A stretch of DNA of 64,000 nt from Papaver somniferum (GCF_003573695.1 NC_039366.1:159096770-159160769); one strand, 5' to 3'; shown: positions 22,490 through 34,800, counted from the stretch's first letter. Numbers and translations: made by a program. The notes: generated by a model not told the origin, from the letters alone.

Positions 22490-25400
22490 TTGTCAAAGAA
22501 TACTCAGTCTGGAAAAGCGAGACCGAATGTTCTGGAAGCCGAGGAATAAGTCGAAATGGGTGCCAAACACCGATAAAAACACTCAAGTATTTCACATTTT
22601 TGTTGTTCACAGAAGAAGTAAAAATAGAATTTTTCAATCAAAGATAATAGCGGAAACTAGATTTCTGAGCATGACAAAATAAAAGATATTCTAGTCTCTC
22701 ATTTCCAAAATATGTTCTCTAAAGATGGGGATGTCAAACCTTATTCCATTCCCTTTGATAACTACAATAGTATCTCCCAAGATGACTGTAGGAATATCAA
22801 TGCCATTCCAAGTGCTAATGAAACCCTTAACACCCTGAAGAAAATGGGTTCTTTGAAATCTCCAGGACCTGACGGATTTCCAATCATTTTCTATAAGAAA
22901 TGTTGGGAAACTATAGGAAACGAAGTTGTGCATTTAATTCAAGATTGCTTCAGATACTCGTCAATACCACCAAGCTTAAATCACACATACACTGCTTTGA
23001 TACCTAAGGAAAAACATTCAGCTATGGCAGCTGATTACAAGCCCATTGCGCTTTGCAATGTATTGTACAAAGTGGTAGCAAAAATTATCGCATCTAGATT
23101 AAGCCCTTTTCTAGATAAACTCATAGAGAACACCCAATCTGCATTTGTGCCCGGTAAGCAAATTCTTGATAACATCGTTGCTGCTAAAGAATTGTTTCAC
23201 TCCCTACGTACTTCTAATCCATGCATGATTCATTTGCACTTAAACTCGACATGAGAAAGGCTTATGATCGAGTTCATTGGGGCTTCTTACAACAAGCTTT
23301 ATTGGGTTTTGGCATCACTGGTAGAAATAATGAACTAATAATGAATTGTGTCACAACTGTTTCTTTTTCTGTTCTTCTTAATGGGCGGCCTCAAGGTTTA
23401 TTCTTGGGAGAAAGGGGCATACGCCAAGAGTGTCCCTTGTCGCCTTACCTATTCATCATTCGTTCCCAAGCTCTATCCAGCATCAACATAATGGAGAGAA
23501 ATGGTCTGTACAGCGGGTATAGGCTAAACAAATGGGCATCGTCTGTTAGACACATCATGTTCGCTGACGACATAATGTTACGTGGTGCAGTAAATGACAA
23601 CACTTTGGAGTCCATCTCTACTATTCTACAACAGTATCATATGGTTTCCGGTCAAATGGTGAATTACACAAAGTCTTCAATATATTTAAGCAAGAATGTG
23701 ACTGACGAAAAACAAGAAGAAGTTATTGCAAGATTAGGTGTTGTTAGAGTGAGGGACGACGAGAAGTATTTGAGAGTGAAAATCTTGCAGCAATGAAATA
23801 GGGTCTCCCAACACAAGTTTCTTATATAGAAGTTTGACGACAAATTAGTTGGATGAAAGAGACACTTCTTAACTCATGCAGAAAGAACCACATTAATCAT
23901 TTCAGTCCTTGCCCTTATTACAGTTTTCTACATGACAACATCAACATTCCGAAAACCATTCTAGATAAGTTCACTCAAATAATAAGAGACTTTTGGTGGG
24001 GGCACACAAGAGACAGAAGGAATATGCATTACCTGAAATGGGAGTGGTTTAACATGTCTAAGGAAAAAGGGGTCTTGGTATAAGATCACTGCACGATCTA
24101 AATCAAGACTTAATTTCTAAGCTTTCATGGAGATTCCTCAACGATAACACATCTCTGTGGTGTAGAATTTTAAGAGCTAAATATCTCAGAAGTGGTAGTT
24201 TCTGGAGCGCAAAAAAAACCACATAATTACAGCAATACCTGGACTGCAATGTTAGAAAGCAGGAAAAATTTAAAGTATGGTTGCGTTTGGTTAATCGGTA
24301 AGGGCAACAACATAAATATATGGACGGGATCCATGGATTCCTTCTATTCCAGGTTTCATACTTTCGGTGAGTACAAGCAGCTCGAGATCGATAATTAAAG
24401 TTAATCAACTTATTAATGCAACAAACGGTACCTGGAATGTTGATCTGGTGCGTCAAACACTTGATGATTATATTACAAGCCAAATCCTGCAGTTGCATAT
24501 TAACAAAGAAGCAGAATATAAGTTGATTTAGATGCACACTCCTCACGGAATCTACACCCCACAATCTCTTCAGAAGTGTCTCTCTTCAATGGCTAGCGAA
24601 ACATCCTTGGTAAACAACTCTATCATACTTTGGATAAAATTCTGGGCTACAACGAGAATTGCACCTAAGATGTTTTTATGGAGAGCTATTCATGAAGGTT
24701 TGGGTGTGTTGAAAAGGGTTGGTAAATATGTGGAGGGTGTCCCAAATGATTGCCAGATCTGCAATTCGGATGAAGAAAGCATAAACCATATAATCCTGCT
24801 TTGTATCTTTTCTCAAGCAGTATGGTTCGCATCACCATTTGGACTACGGCTGCAGCAACAATCTAACATAATTATCGCAGATAAGGTGGCGCAATGACTC
24901 TCCAACCATGACAATGAATACTCTTTTTCCTTAGGTGCTGCAATTTGTTGGGCTTTATGGAAAGCACGTAACTCACCAATTTTTGGGAAGAAAAGAGTAA
25001 ATCACCAGGGGGTCCTTAAACAAGCAAGCTTTTAGTTTAATCTTTATTACAACCATACTGATGATGAAGAAGGTGTACTTCTCACCACTGCTGATTTGAA
25101 CCAAACCAATGACGCCGTAATTGCTTGGACTCCATCACCTATTGATGTTATCAAAATAAACGTAGACGCTGCACTCAAGAATGGAGTTTTCTATTGTGCT
25201 GCTATTGCCAGAAATTTCCATGGAGCTCCGATTGGTGTTGTCACTAAGTGTGGTAACTCTAATTCTCATGTTTTTGCAGAAGCTAATAGTTTCCTACTTG
25301 CTATTGAGTTGTATAAAAAACTAAGATTTGACAAGATAATTATCGAAGGTGACTGTCAAGTCGTTGTGAAGATGTTAATAGGCGAACACGTCTATATACC

Positions 25401-25605
25401 ATGGAGAATCTGGAAGATAATAGATGATATCAAGGCTGCAATTCCTATTACAACTACTTTAGATTTTTCTTTCACCCTAAAGAGAGCTAATGTTGCTGCA
25501 CACGATCTTGCTGCTTATGCTCTCTCCAATAACGTTCAAGACTGGTGGACTTCCCCTATCTTTCCTAGTTGTGTAAAGTTTCTACCTCATACACCATCCT
25601 CTTAA
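22490..25605 (+). pseudogene. LINE reverse transcriptase, zf-RVT and RNase H remnants
   Basis: Order on the plus strand: a linker with MFWKPRNKSKWV and RRSKNRIF (22520-22640); RT fingers and palm with LKSPGPDGFP and IALCNVLYKVVAKI (22712-23254); then, in another frame, LKLDMRKAYDRVHW and the catalytic MFADDIM (23221-23796); a stretch with RDFWWGH (23853-24083); a zf-RVT-like part with MFLWRAIHEGL and C..C (24532-24897); and an RNase H domain with INVDAALKNG, AEANSFLLAIEL and IIEGDCQVV (25096-25605). The frame changes at least four times, so no full polyprotein can be made. RNase H at the C-terminus is common in one group of plant L1 elements. Confidence 0.85.
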
Positions 25606-25948
25606 TTTTTTTCCTTATGTTTTTTTCCCTTTTGTATACCAAAAAAAATAAAAAATTTGGGATATCTACATTATATCCCCCAGCAATTTGGTTACTCGTT
25701 ACGCTATCTATCAGTCATATTACCTGGAGTCCTCATTATTATATGTTTTGAAGTCCCCAAGTTTTGCAGAATTCCCATGGTATCACAAGAATCAACAGAA
25801 CCTCATGAATTTTATCCTTGTATCACACAATTCTATCTAGGGTCACATCTTACTTTGTTTCTCATTATCGTCCATCACGCGATTCCTCTTCACATTACCA
25901 AGCTTTGGGTAATGTATTCCTCAACTACTCTTCCTGTTTATCTGCATG

Positions 25949-26096
25949 TGTGAGCATCGCTCGGTCGAACTCGCAAGTTTTTCTATCTCAAGTTGTTGTA
26001 ATGTTCGATGTATAAAACTATCTCTTGATGTCTAGTCTACTAAATTCAGGTCTAGGACTAAGATTAGAGAATGGTAGTTGAGTATCGGATATCACT
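25949..26096 (+). repeat. Older Sirevirus-family LTR fragment, left part
   Basis: This matches the start of the related LTR ending at 28627 when that one is read on the minus strand: TGTGAGCATCGCTCGGTCGA here against TGTTAGAGCACTGCTCGGTC there, then TCTAGTCTAC and TAGTTGAG in both. It therefore lies in plus orientation and is cut at 26096 by the solo LTR. Confidence 0.65.
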
Positions 26097-28627
26097 TGAA
26101 AAAGCAGGGGTATAACAACCACACCAATAGTTCGTTCGGAAATCTGTATGGACTAAACTCCAATTTAATTCAGAGAGCACCAACTTAAAAGCGAGACTCA
26201 ATCAAGAATTATATAAAAAAGTGTTTTATCTCTTTCTCAATACAATCAAACAGATAGTAATTTGCGAGCCTGATTGATATGAGAAATAAATTGGACGGTA
26301 CCAAAGACCAATGCTCAAGTGTCAATCAAGTTCTATCCAACAATCAAAGTCGGATTTATCAACTGATTGCACAACGCACAACCTGTGATATTTCAATTAT
26401 ATAAACAAATATAATGTGGAAAAGAAATAACACAGACACCAGAAATTTTGTTAACGAAGAAACCGCAAATGCAGAAAAACCCTGGGACCTAGTCCATCTT
26501 TGAAAACCACATTGTATTAAGCCGCTACAGACACTAGTCTACTACAAGTTAACTTCGGACTAGAATGTGGTTGAGCCCTAACCAAGTATCACACCGATTA
26601 AGGTATAGTCGCATTCCTTACGCCTCTAGAACCACGCCGGATTTTGCGCACTTGATTCCCTTAGTTGAGCTCACCCACGACTAAGAGTTGTTACGACCTA
26701 AAGTCGAAGGCTTATAAACAAATCTGTCTCCCACAGATATGTCTATCCTTTATTCTGTTTGTTCCGTGTTTTGATACAAAGATCAATATGAACATGAACC
26801 AACTAATAATCTGTTCTTATACTCCCGAACAACCTAAAAATATTAGTCACCTCACAATAACCTAATTGATTAACAAAATAAGTTATTGTGGAATCACAAG
26901 AATATGAGACGAAGAATGTTGTGATTACTTTTTATATCTTACCTATCATAGATAAATATCGAGTAAATCTTAGAGAAGGTAAAACTCAATACAATAAAAC
27001 AAGTAAGATCAGAATACGCAACTACGGAGAAAATTGTTGGATCTGGCTTCACGAATCCCAAATGAAGTCTTCAAGTCGTTAACTTAATAATGGTTTTGGA
27101 AAAACCTAGGTTAAAGGAGAATCGACTCTAGTTTGAAACTAGGACACAGGAAACTGTCGGGATTAGGTCTTCCAGTTGCTTGAGTTCTCCCTTATATAGT
27201 CTTTCAAATCAGGGTTGCTTACAATCAAAGCTAAGATAGCTTAGTAACAAAGCATTCAATATTCACCGTTAAATGAACTCCTGATTTAAGATTCAAGATA
27301 AGTCTGCTTAAAAATTAAGCAATCAATCTCCACCGTTAGATGGTCTTATCTTGCTACACACAAATGAAATATACTTATATTTGGATATGGGTTACCGTTC
27401 CTAAACATGTATATTAAGTTGGATCAATAACAGTTAACTGAAGTTAGCCATATGAACACTTTTGTCTTAGCCATATTCATCTAAGACTTCCATATCAAAA
27501 ATGAAGATCACTCAATCATGATAGATATTTAAATGAATCTAATTGTGTTTCAAATAGAGTTGTTCAATTGTTCACTATCTCATAGAAATATATATGAACA
27601 AATTGAACCGAAATCGGTTTGATTCGTAATCGTACAAAGTACTTATACAATAATAAATTCATGAATATTAAGCATGGTTTGCAAAGTTAATTTGTATTCC
27701 TTAAAATATGAATGTTTTAGTTCATGAGTATGAGAATCATGCAGTACCCATTTTAGAACTTCACCACTGTGTTCGCAAATTGGGTACGCAAACAACAGCC
27801 CCAGACCTTGGCCTAGTCAAGTCGTTCGCAAACCCGGTTTGCGAACAACTGTTTCGGACCTCAACTCAGGTAAACCCGTTCGATTACTAGGTACGCAAGC
27901 AAGAGTTCCAGACCTGAATCATCACAATACAGTTCGCATACTAGGTATGCATACTGTGTTGTATCCAGACATGGGTAATTATTCTAAACTCTCATTTCAA
28001 ACATTGAAACATCCTTGGAAGACAACAATGGTAATCTCACACATACCATTAGCTTCAAGTACTTTTCAAGTGATCGAATGATCAATACAAAACTTCCCAA
28101 GCTAACATCAAATGATTGTCTCATACAAATCATATAAGATGTTTAAGGTAATTTTCACATGATCATCTTTTGACTTAATATTTAGTTCCAACAAATAGAT
28201 TGTTTCCAACTAAACTCATCAAGAATATGATGAACATAACTAAAGTAAAAATATTCCAACACATATTTCGAGAAATATATACGCGAGATAAACTCAGCTC
28301 GAAATTTCAAATGTGCATAATGTAAAAGTCTATATAGCTATACGGCTTAGTCTCATTAGAAGATAAAATATAATAGACTTCTGAGTGGTAGATAAGTTTT
28401 AGTCTCCACATACCTTTTATTGATGAAGTTTCTCCAAGATCCTCAGTAGATCTTCTTCTTTAATTGGTGAATGTCATGAAGTCTAAAGCTCAACTACACA
28501 TTCTATCCTAATCCGAGAGATAGCTATAAGTAGACTAGAAACCAAGTATATAGTTTTGATCAACTAAACTTGAAAAACAAGCTTGAGATAGCAACGCTTG
28601 CGAGTTCGACCGAGCAGTGCTCTAACA
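26097..28627 (-). mobile_element. Solo LTR of a Sirevirus-like family (2.5 kb)
   Basis: The block is flanked by the perfect 5-bp duplication TCACT at 26092-26096 and 28628-28632. On the minus strand it starts TGTTAGAGCA and ends GCTTTTTCA, like the LTRs at 8886 and 18811, and is colinear with them but clearly diverged (for example CCTGGGACCTAGTCCA and GCCGCTACAGACACTAG are shared). No internal region is present, so the rest was lost by LTR-LTR recombination. The GTTCGCAAAC/GTACGCAAAC words of the U3 part recur at 27770-27960. Confidence 0.9.
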
Positions 28628-28632
28628 TCACT

Positions 28633-28960
28633 GAATAACCCTCGAAGATTAAAGACTGAAGAACAAACAAAGACATTTGCAAGAACTTCATCAAGAAAGA
28701 GGTATGTGAAGACTGATCTATCCTATTTACTCATGGCATCTACCATTCTATTTTATGAGACTATGTTGTATGATTTTAGTATATTTAAAATTGCAAAGAA
28801 GAAATTTGTAATTCAAGCTAGTCTTGCTTAAATTCTCGAAATATGATTGGAGCCATGGATGTTCATAAATCCTTGCGCTCTTAGTTAGAACAATATATTG
28901 CTCATGAACGATTTTTTTTCAAGTTGATCATTTGAAAACAGTATATTGTTGGATATGTAA
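28633..28960 (+). repeat. Older Sirevirus-family LTR fragment, right part
   Basis: This continues the fragment 25949-26096 after the solo-LTR insertion. AACTTCATCAAGAAAGAGGT + ATGTG (28685 onward) corresponds to AACTTCATCAATAAAAGGTA + TGTG in the solo LTR read on the minus strand, with ATGAGACTA and TTCTCGAAATATG also shared. Similarity fades near 28960, where the older LTR appears truncated. Confidence 0.6.
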
Positions 28961-29682
28961 AAAGAGAGAAGGGGTTGATAATATGATTTCGTATACGATG
29001 GATGGAAAAAAGATTTTATGTATCGGAAACGTCGTGCATCCACTAACATGTAGTTTTGTGTCCATTTTCAGCATATATAATCTCTCTTCTCCAGCTCATC
29101 CATAAAAACCTAAAAAAGACTCCACCACTGTTAACCCCTTACTGCTTAGATTTGGTCAATTTTGATGGATATGAGTGGATTCCTTTCTTCTTCTTTTTTC
29201 ATTTTTCTTATTTTCTTAGTTAGTCAATACTTTAGGTTAATTTAAGTTTTGCTTCTATCTCCGTTACTAATTTTTAGGATATTCTTACAGTGTTTTTGTT
29301 AGTGTTTTGCTAATGTTATTTGTGTTTTCTCCTTTATGGAGATCATGTGTGCGCTTTCACGACGTTTCTTTGGGTGGAAGTTCAATTATGGTGATCAAGA
29401 TTCAAGATTTTGGCCCTACTACTCTTTAAGAAGATTTTTTTTTTATCAAAATGGTTGGATTAATGCTAAAATTTTGAATCTTTGGATTGCTTATACTCTT
29501 GATGGTATTTCCATCAAGATATATCTGTATTCAATCTGTCTGCCCACTTATCCAGTGGATGCAAATTCATTGGATGTCAGATTAAATGTGGATGCCAAAC
29601 TTGTAACCCGTATATAACATGCGAATGTGACTGAGCTCAACGGATCTCATCCGCCGCTCATCCCTAAGTTTTCAAGCCTAGA
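28961..29682. other. Intergenic, no gene recognised
   Basis: Contains a TATATAA followed by a CT-rich stretch near 29073-29092 and a 93-residue frame (29336-29617) with no family resemblance. I see nothing that supports a gene. Confidence 0.3.
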
Positions 29683-30291
29683 AGTAGGTGTGATCATATG
29701 AACCCATACCCCAACTTGATCCAACCCTCTCTTAATTTAACGTGTGAACACCCAGCCCGCTTATATGCGGGTTGGACATGGATGCATTTTTGAAAAACTC
29801 AATAAATATTGGGTTGGGTGTCGGTGCGGGTGCGAGTCCAAAAATTCATTGGACACATGTATCCGCTAAGTTAGAGGTAAATGAAATAACTAATATATAG
29901 GAATGTTATTATATTTTTATAAATTATATAAGTGTTAATATTTTATTTTCTAACCTAATTGTTTCTCTTTTTATAATTTACAAGTAGCAATCAAAACATC
30001 TTTCGAACTTGAAGATTTATGATCCATTTTTGTTTAAAAGAAATGAAATCAGTTTTATATATAAGTGTTAATGTTTCATTTTGTAACTTATTTACCATTT
30101 TTATCAACTATACTATGTGCTAAGCTATTTTTTACTTTTTTTTTATAAAGGAAGTGAAATCCACGGATTTACCTGCATTCAGTACGCCGACCCGATAAAC
30201 TAGACATGGATGTAAATCTAGCACCCGTCATTTTGACGGACTCGATTTGGGTGGCACCAAATCCACGGGCTGCACCCGTTGGTCACCCTAA
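29683..30291. mobile_element. Possible hAT-type non-autonomous element
   Basis: GGGTTGGGTGTCGGTGCGGG-type words near the left end and CACCCGTTGGTCACCCTA at the right, with TAGGTGTGATCA / TAGGGTGACCAA as loosely matching termini, resemble hAT MITEs that mimic this style. No 8-bp target duplication was found, so the call is tentative. Confidence 0.3.
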
Positions 30292-30318
30292 GAGCCCTAC
30301 TTAGAAGCTATTTGAAAG

Positions 30319-31530
30319 GAACGATTTTTTGGGCACTACTCCATTATGGAGAAGTACTACTATTTCATTTTTGGGTGGATATTTGGAAGTAAAGTGAAAC
30401 ACCCCTTATCCATATATATATTTTAGTACCAAAATTATCCTTTCTAATTAAGTTAGTGTAATGATTAGTGAGTTAATTAATGATTAGTGAGATTAAACTA
30501 GTAAGTTGATTTTTTTTCAAAAGAAGAATTATTGAGAGGGAGAAGAAGAAGATGAAGATGAGGGTTTTGGAAGAAAAAATTTAGATCTTTTTCTTTGAGC
30601 CACAACAAGAGTATGATGTTTTGGGTACTCACGGATACTTCAAATTTAGTTAATGGTGCTTGAATTGGCCAAAACATTCCTAAAAATGAACAATTTGCAA
30701 ATTGATTTCGGTTTGGTTAAAAAAGTTCGGCTTCGACATCTGAAGAACAGGTAGCTGAACTTATCTGCAAGTGTAGTTCGGCTAATGTTTCTGAAAACAC
30801 AGGTAGCCGAACTCAGTTTTAATGGAGTTTTTTCTTTCAGAGAAAAAATTCGGCTAGGAGAAAAAAATTACGACGTAACCGAACTCAATATATAGGTTTT
30901 TCAGAGAAAAGTTCTGTTAGGAGAAAAAAATTGCGACGTAACCGAACTTTTTACAGCGTAGGCGAACTTTTTGTGACGTAACCGAACTTTTTACGACGTA
31001 ACCGAACTTTTTGTGACGTAACCGAACTTTTTGTGACGTAACCGAACTTTTCACGACGTGACCAAACTAGACATTTTTTTACGATGTAAACGAACTTTTC
31101 TCTGAAAAATAAAAAAACCTCCATTAAAGTTGAGTTCGGCTAGTTCGACAAAGTTTTTCACATAATTCCTAGCCGAACTTCTCTCTGCAACTTCCATTTT
31201 CAGCTCATTTTGATGATTACTTCTCATTTTTCAACCAAAAACGAATGACAAGTAATGGGTTTGTGAGAATATTTTTGTTAATGATTTAAATTAAGCTATA
31301 TATATAGAGGTGGTGGTGGTGGTAGTCGGAGGTGGTAGGTTGTTGGCGGCGGTGGTGGGAGGAGATGGTGGTTATATATATAGATGGTTATAGGATGGTT
31401 TTAAATTAAATTAGGTTAAGGGTAGATTAGTCATTTCCACATTTTAGGACACCCCTTATAACTATAGGGTAGATATTCTTATCACATAATAGTCCCCCAC
31501 CAAAATGGAGTAGTGCCCGAAAAATCGTTC
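30319..31530. mobile_element. Mutator-like non-autonomous element with GCCGAA repeats (1.2 kb)
   Basis: The left terminus GAACGATTTTTTGGGCACTA + CTCCATTATGG (30319-30349) is mirrored at the right by CCAAAATGGAGTAGTGCCCG + AAAAATCGTTC (31500-31530). Flanks TTTGAAAG (30311-30318) and TTTAAAAG (31531-31538) look like an 8-bp target duplication with one change. The interior has no transposase. It carries TTCGGCTA...TAGCCGAA palindromes (for example 30775-30813), a 20-bp tandem array and a GGT-rich stretch (31308-31370). It ends about 210 bp before the start codon of the Cms1-like gene, so it may lie in that gene's promoter. Confidence 0.8.
30941..31070 (+). repeat. 20-bp tandem repeat with TGACGTA core
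   Basis: Six and a half copies of exactly 20 bp, consensus ACCGAACTTTTTGTGACGTA, sit head to tail. TGACGTA resembles the core recognised by plant bZIP factors. The array lies inside the Mutator-like element. Confidence 0.9.
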
Positions 31531-31742
31531 TTTAAAAGTTCATTAGAAGCCCAGAAATTAAAATGGGCCTAAACACACAAGTCATACTACCAGCCATTAC
31601 CACCTCAACTGAAAAACTTCGATGCACGTCCTCCACTGCCCTCTCCACGCACACACAGAAACTTATAAGAGCTGCTAGTAATGGCGAATCTAAAAGAAGC
31701 AAGTAAACGCACTGACATTTCACTTTGGTGCTTTCATATCCA

Positions 31743-34282
31743 ATGGCTACTACAGATGGTTCCATGAATGGAAACCGTACTGCATTTAAGGTATTATTTC
31801 TCTTGTTTTATTATAATCATTTTCATGATTGAAAAACTTGCATCTCTTGATTTGATATTCTTTGTACATATGTTTGATTGGTGAAAATTATTAACCTTTG
31901 ATTAAAAAAAATCGATAATTTTCCGTGGGTTTTGAAAATAACGATTTATTATTTTGTTAATTGGAGTGTATTGGATGTGATTCACTTAGAAATGGAGAAA
32001 GCGATAATAGGATTATATATGCATTTTAGGGTTTAAGGATTGATTTGATTGTGTTTAGGTTTATAACCTCATTCAACTAGTAGATTGGAAAGTAAAGCTT
32101 TCGTAGCAATATTGATTTTAGAACAGCATTCAAATTTAATTACTATTTCTGAAAATTTGATCACTTTGGATATTTCAGAGGATGAGTTGTGGGCTTCCAG
32201 ATTCTGAAGCTTATTTTGATGGGAAGAATCAGCATGTTTCGTGGAACAGTAATAAAGTCATAAAGCTGAACCCTTGTGAAACTAGTAGGAAGGATATATG
32301 TAGTAAGAGTTCTATGAGCATTGAATTAGAACAGGCAAATCACAATGCACAAACGAAGGCGAAGGAATGTGCAAAGTCGCTCCATTCTCAAGCAATGAAG
32401 TACCATTTGAAAATGGATCGTCCATCAAAGTTTATGATAATGTGTTTGACTAGAATAGAGGATGGGTTATTGCGCAATGGCACCTTGAAGAAAAAGAAAC
32501 ACAAGAGTTTTTTGGTTAGTGATTGGGGAATTGAATTTTGGCAAGGTTTTGTGTCTGGGTTGAATATCTTGGATACAAGTGGAGATTGTTCTTCAATAGA
32601 GCAGATTGCATGGATTGTATCCACAGCTGCCGACGTTATCTCAGAAAATGAGAAGGTGTAGACATTGATGGCCCCTCGTTCTTATATCTTGTACCATCTC
32701 AAGAAAGAGCGGCTCAGGTTTGTGTTCTAAGCTCTCTAATCAATTCGTTTTACTCCATATTTTCTTTACCGGTGTTATGTTTTTTGTTTGACGGTTGAAT
32801 ACTTACTAGACATATTTATGTCTTTCTGATGCATATTCATCTAGTTTACTCAAGTTTATATCATCTTATGGCATCATTTAATTCCTGGAGTAAATATGAA
32901 TATTTTTTGATGCTCATATTACAATCTTGCTTAGGTACGGTTAGTATGCAAACCACTCCAGGAGTTAGGAATACAGACGGTGTGCTTACACACTGCTGCT
33001 CCCCTAGATCACCAGATCCGTAGGTGAGTATGGCATCTGAACTTTCATTCATGTTTTTAGATATAGGAAATGGAAGTTCATGTTTAGTGCATGAGATAAT
33101 GAGAATACTTTTTTTTTTCTACACCCTAATCGAGAAGTGTTTGTTTTCTGGTAGTTTAAAAGCTTCTGAGCCAGAGTTTGTCATTTCCACCCCTGAGAGA
33201 TTTTTGGAGCTTGTCTCATTAGAGGCTATTGATATGTCTAGACTATCCTTACTGGTATTTTTTTTGTCTTTGCGTCGTTAATTCACGAACTCAATTAGTT
33301 ATACATTTTGTCTGCAGTGACTTGTAATAATTCGATGATTTTTTGCATTTCATAGGTTATTGATAGACTAGAATGTTGTAGTAGAGATGGATTTTTAAAT
33401 GAGATGAAAGCTATGAAACAATCTATTCCTGGCGAGTCTCAGGCAATAATTTTCAATGGTAGCTTGGGATCCTTGTCCTCTTCGGCACTGCGAAATCTGT
33501 TGGGTGATCATAAAGCCATTTGTAGGTTGTCTGCAAATGTTTCTATAGCTAGTCAAAGTGCTGGCATCTCTCAGAATGTAGACACATGTACATCGGAAGA
33601 AAAATTATCAAAGGTATACACATACAAAATGTTGGTACCTTTTTGTTTCATTTTTCAGTTAGTTGTTGTTTCCATAAAGGGCTTCTTGTCATATGGTAAT
33701 TGTATGAGTTAACATCTTAATGGATTTCTGAATTTGGAGGAAGATTCTTCTGGGTGTTCCAGTTAACCGACCTGTCCATCTAACTTGATACTGTATCTAG
33801 TTTGACACTGTATCTAACCTATGTGTTTGATGCTTGTAGAGTATACAAATTTTGAATAAAGAATACGGTATGCGTTCACAGTCCAAGTTTCTCAAGGTGC
33901 TGTTTGTAGGAAAAAATGTCAAATCACAGTTGTTTGCCGATAATTTAATGGCGCAAGGTTACTCAATCTCAAAAAATTCATTCTCTGATGGTACTCAAGA
34001 CTTGAATAGGTAATTATGTTAAAAAGGTTATTTGCAAACATTTCAAATCCGAGCAAAACATTACTTGCTTGTCTTCGGACCAAAATGTTAATGCAAAATT
34101 TTTTTTTTAAAAAAGGTTAACTTTGTAATAGTATTTGCAGCGAAAAGAAGGCAATTGTGTGTGTGACTGATTTAGATGAAGTTGGGAGAATGACAAATAT
34201 GGGTGAGTTTGAAGTTGTTATAATGATAAATTTGCCTCCATCTATCAACAACTATGTCAGTATCCTTACAAGAATGGCCTAG
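31743..34282 (+). pseudogene. Cms1-like, DEAD-box-helicase-derived gene, degenerate
   Basis: Seven exons fit GT-AG rules: 31743-31790, 32179-32717, 32935-33023, 33155-33254, 33356-33613, 33840-34009 and 34141-34282. The product resembles the plant Cms1/CMSS1 family, proteins related to DEAD-box RNA helicases and linked to small ribosomal subunit biogenesis in yeast. Visible landmarks are YLVPSQERAAQ, CLHTAAPLDHQIR, FVISTPERFLEL (matching helicase motif Ib, TPGR) and VIDRLE in place of a DEAD box. Later come FLKVLFVGKNVKSQLF, and INLPPSINNYVSILTRMA at the end. A 1-nt shift near 32655-32660 introduces a TAG right after NEKV, and the C-terminus stops early at RMA. Exon 2 contains a Lys-rich patch (LKKKKHK). 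The family name is from recognition, not from a search; expression could still occur if the shift is a sequencing error. Confidence 0.65.
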
Positions 34283-34800
34283 GTAGGCCCAATCAAACAA
34301 CATTAGTTCATTACAATTGAACTTACAGTTAGGTAGCTTTTCTCTCTTGCTCCATGTTGGGCTTATTTTAAATTTTAAAACGCTGAAGTTCATTTTTGAT
34401 ATCAAAATTTTGTTCGGATAAATATGAGGGCCTTTGGTTTTATAACAATTTCTTGTAACCTGTTGTATATCTAATGAACCCTGATTTTGGGCATACCAAA
34501 ATCTTCCTAGGCATACAAAGCACTAGTCCTAACTTGGGTGACCTTATAAGGGATACCCTATGGGGTGGTTCAGTTACCTATATGCCCTTAAATCCTTTAA
34601 ATTACTAATCTATCCCTAACCCTAATACAAAAACCTATAATCAATAAACCTAAAATCAGTTTCATAACCCCTTCTTCTCCCTCCTCCACAACAGCCGAAC
34701 CCTTCTTCTTCTTCTTCTTCTTTTTTTTTTCATCGTATCATCGCGGAAATTTAATCGTCGATTCGTGAAAATTTAGTCGACGATTAAACTCATCTATATA

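Larger units (their letters stand above)
21910..25656 (+). mobile_element. L1-type LINE with inverted 5' segment
   Basis: A 16-bp target duplication flanks the block: TTGGGATATCTCCATT (21894-21909) and TTGGGATATCTACATT (25657-25672), one mismatch. The right end is an A-rich tail (25641-25655). Within it, reverse transcriptase, zf-RVT and RNase H segments read on the plus strand. The endonuclease and the endonuclease-RT linker read on the minus strand at the left end. The switch is near 22460-22490. This matches LINE insertions in which the second target strand primes inside the RNA (twin priming), inverting the 5' part. The copy is full of frameshifts and inactive. Confidence 0.9.

Noticed and set aside
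24103..24564. 153-residue minus-strand frame inside the LINE
   Set aside because: It is antisense to LINE coding sequence and has no domain.
30941..31070. CRISPR-like appearance of regularly spaced repeats
   Set aside because: The repeats are contiguous 20-bp copies without unique spacers, in plant DNA inside a transposon.
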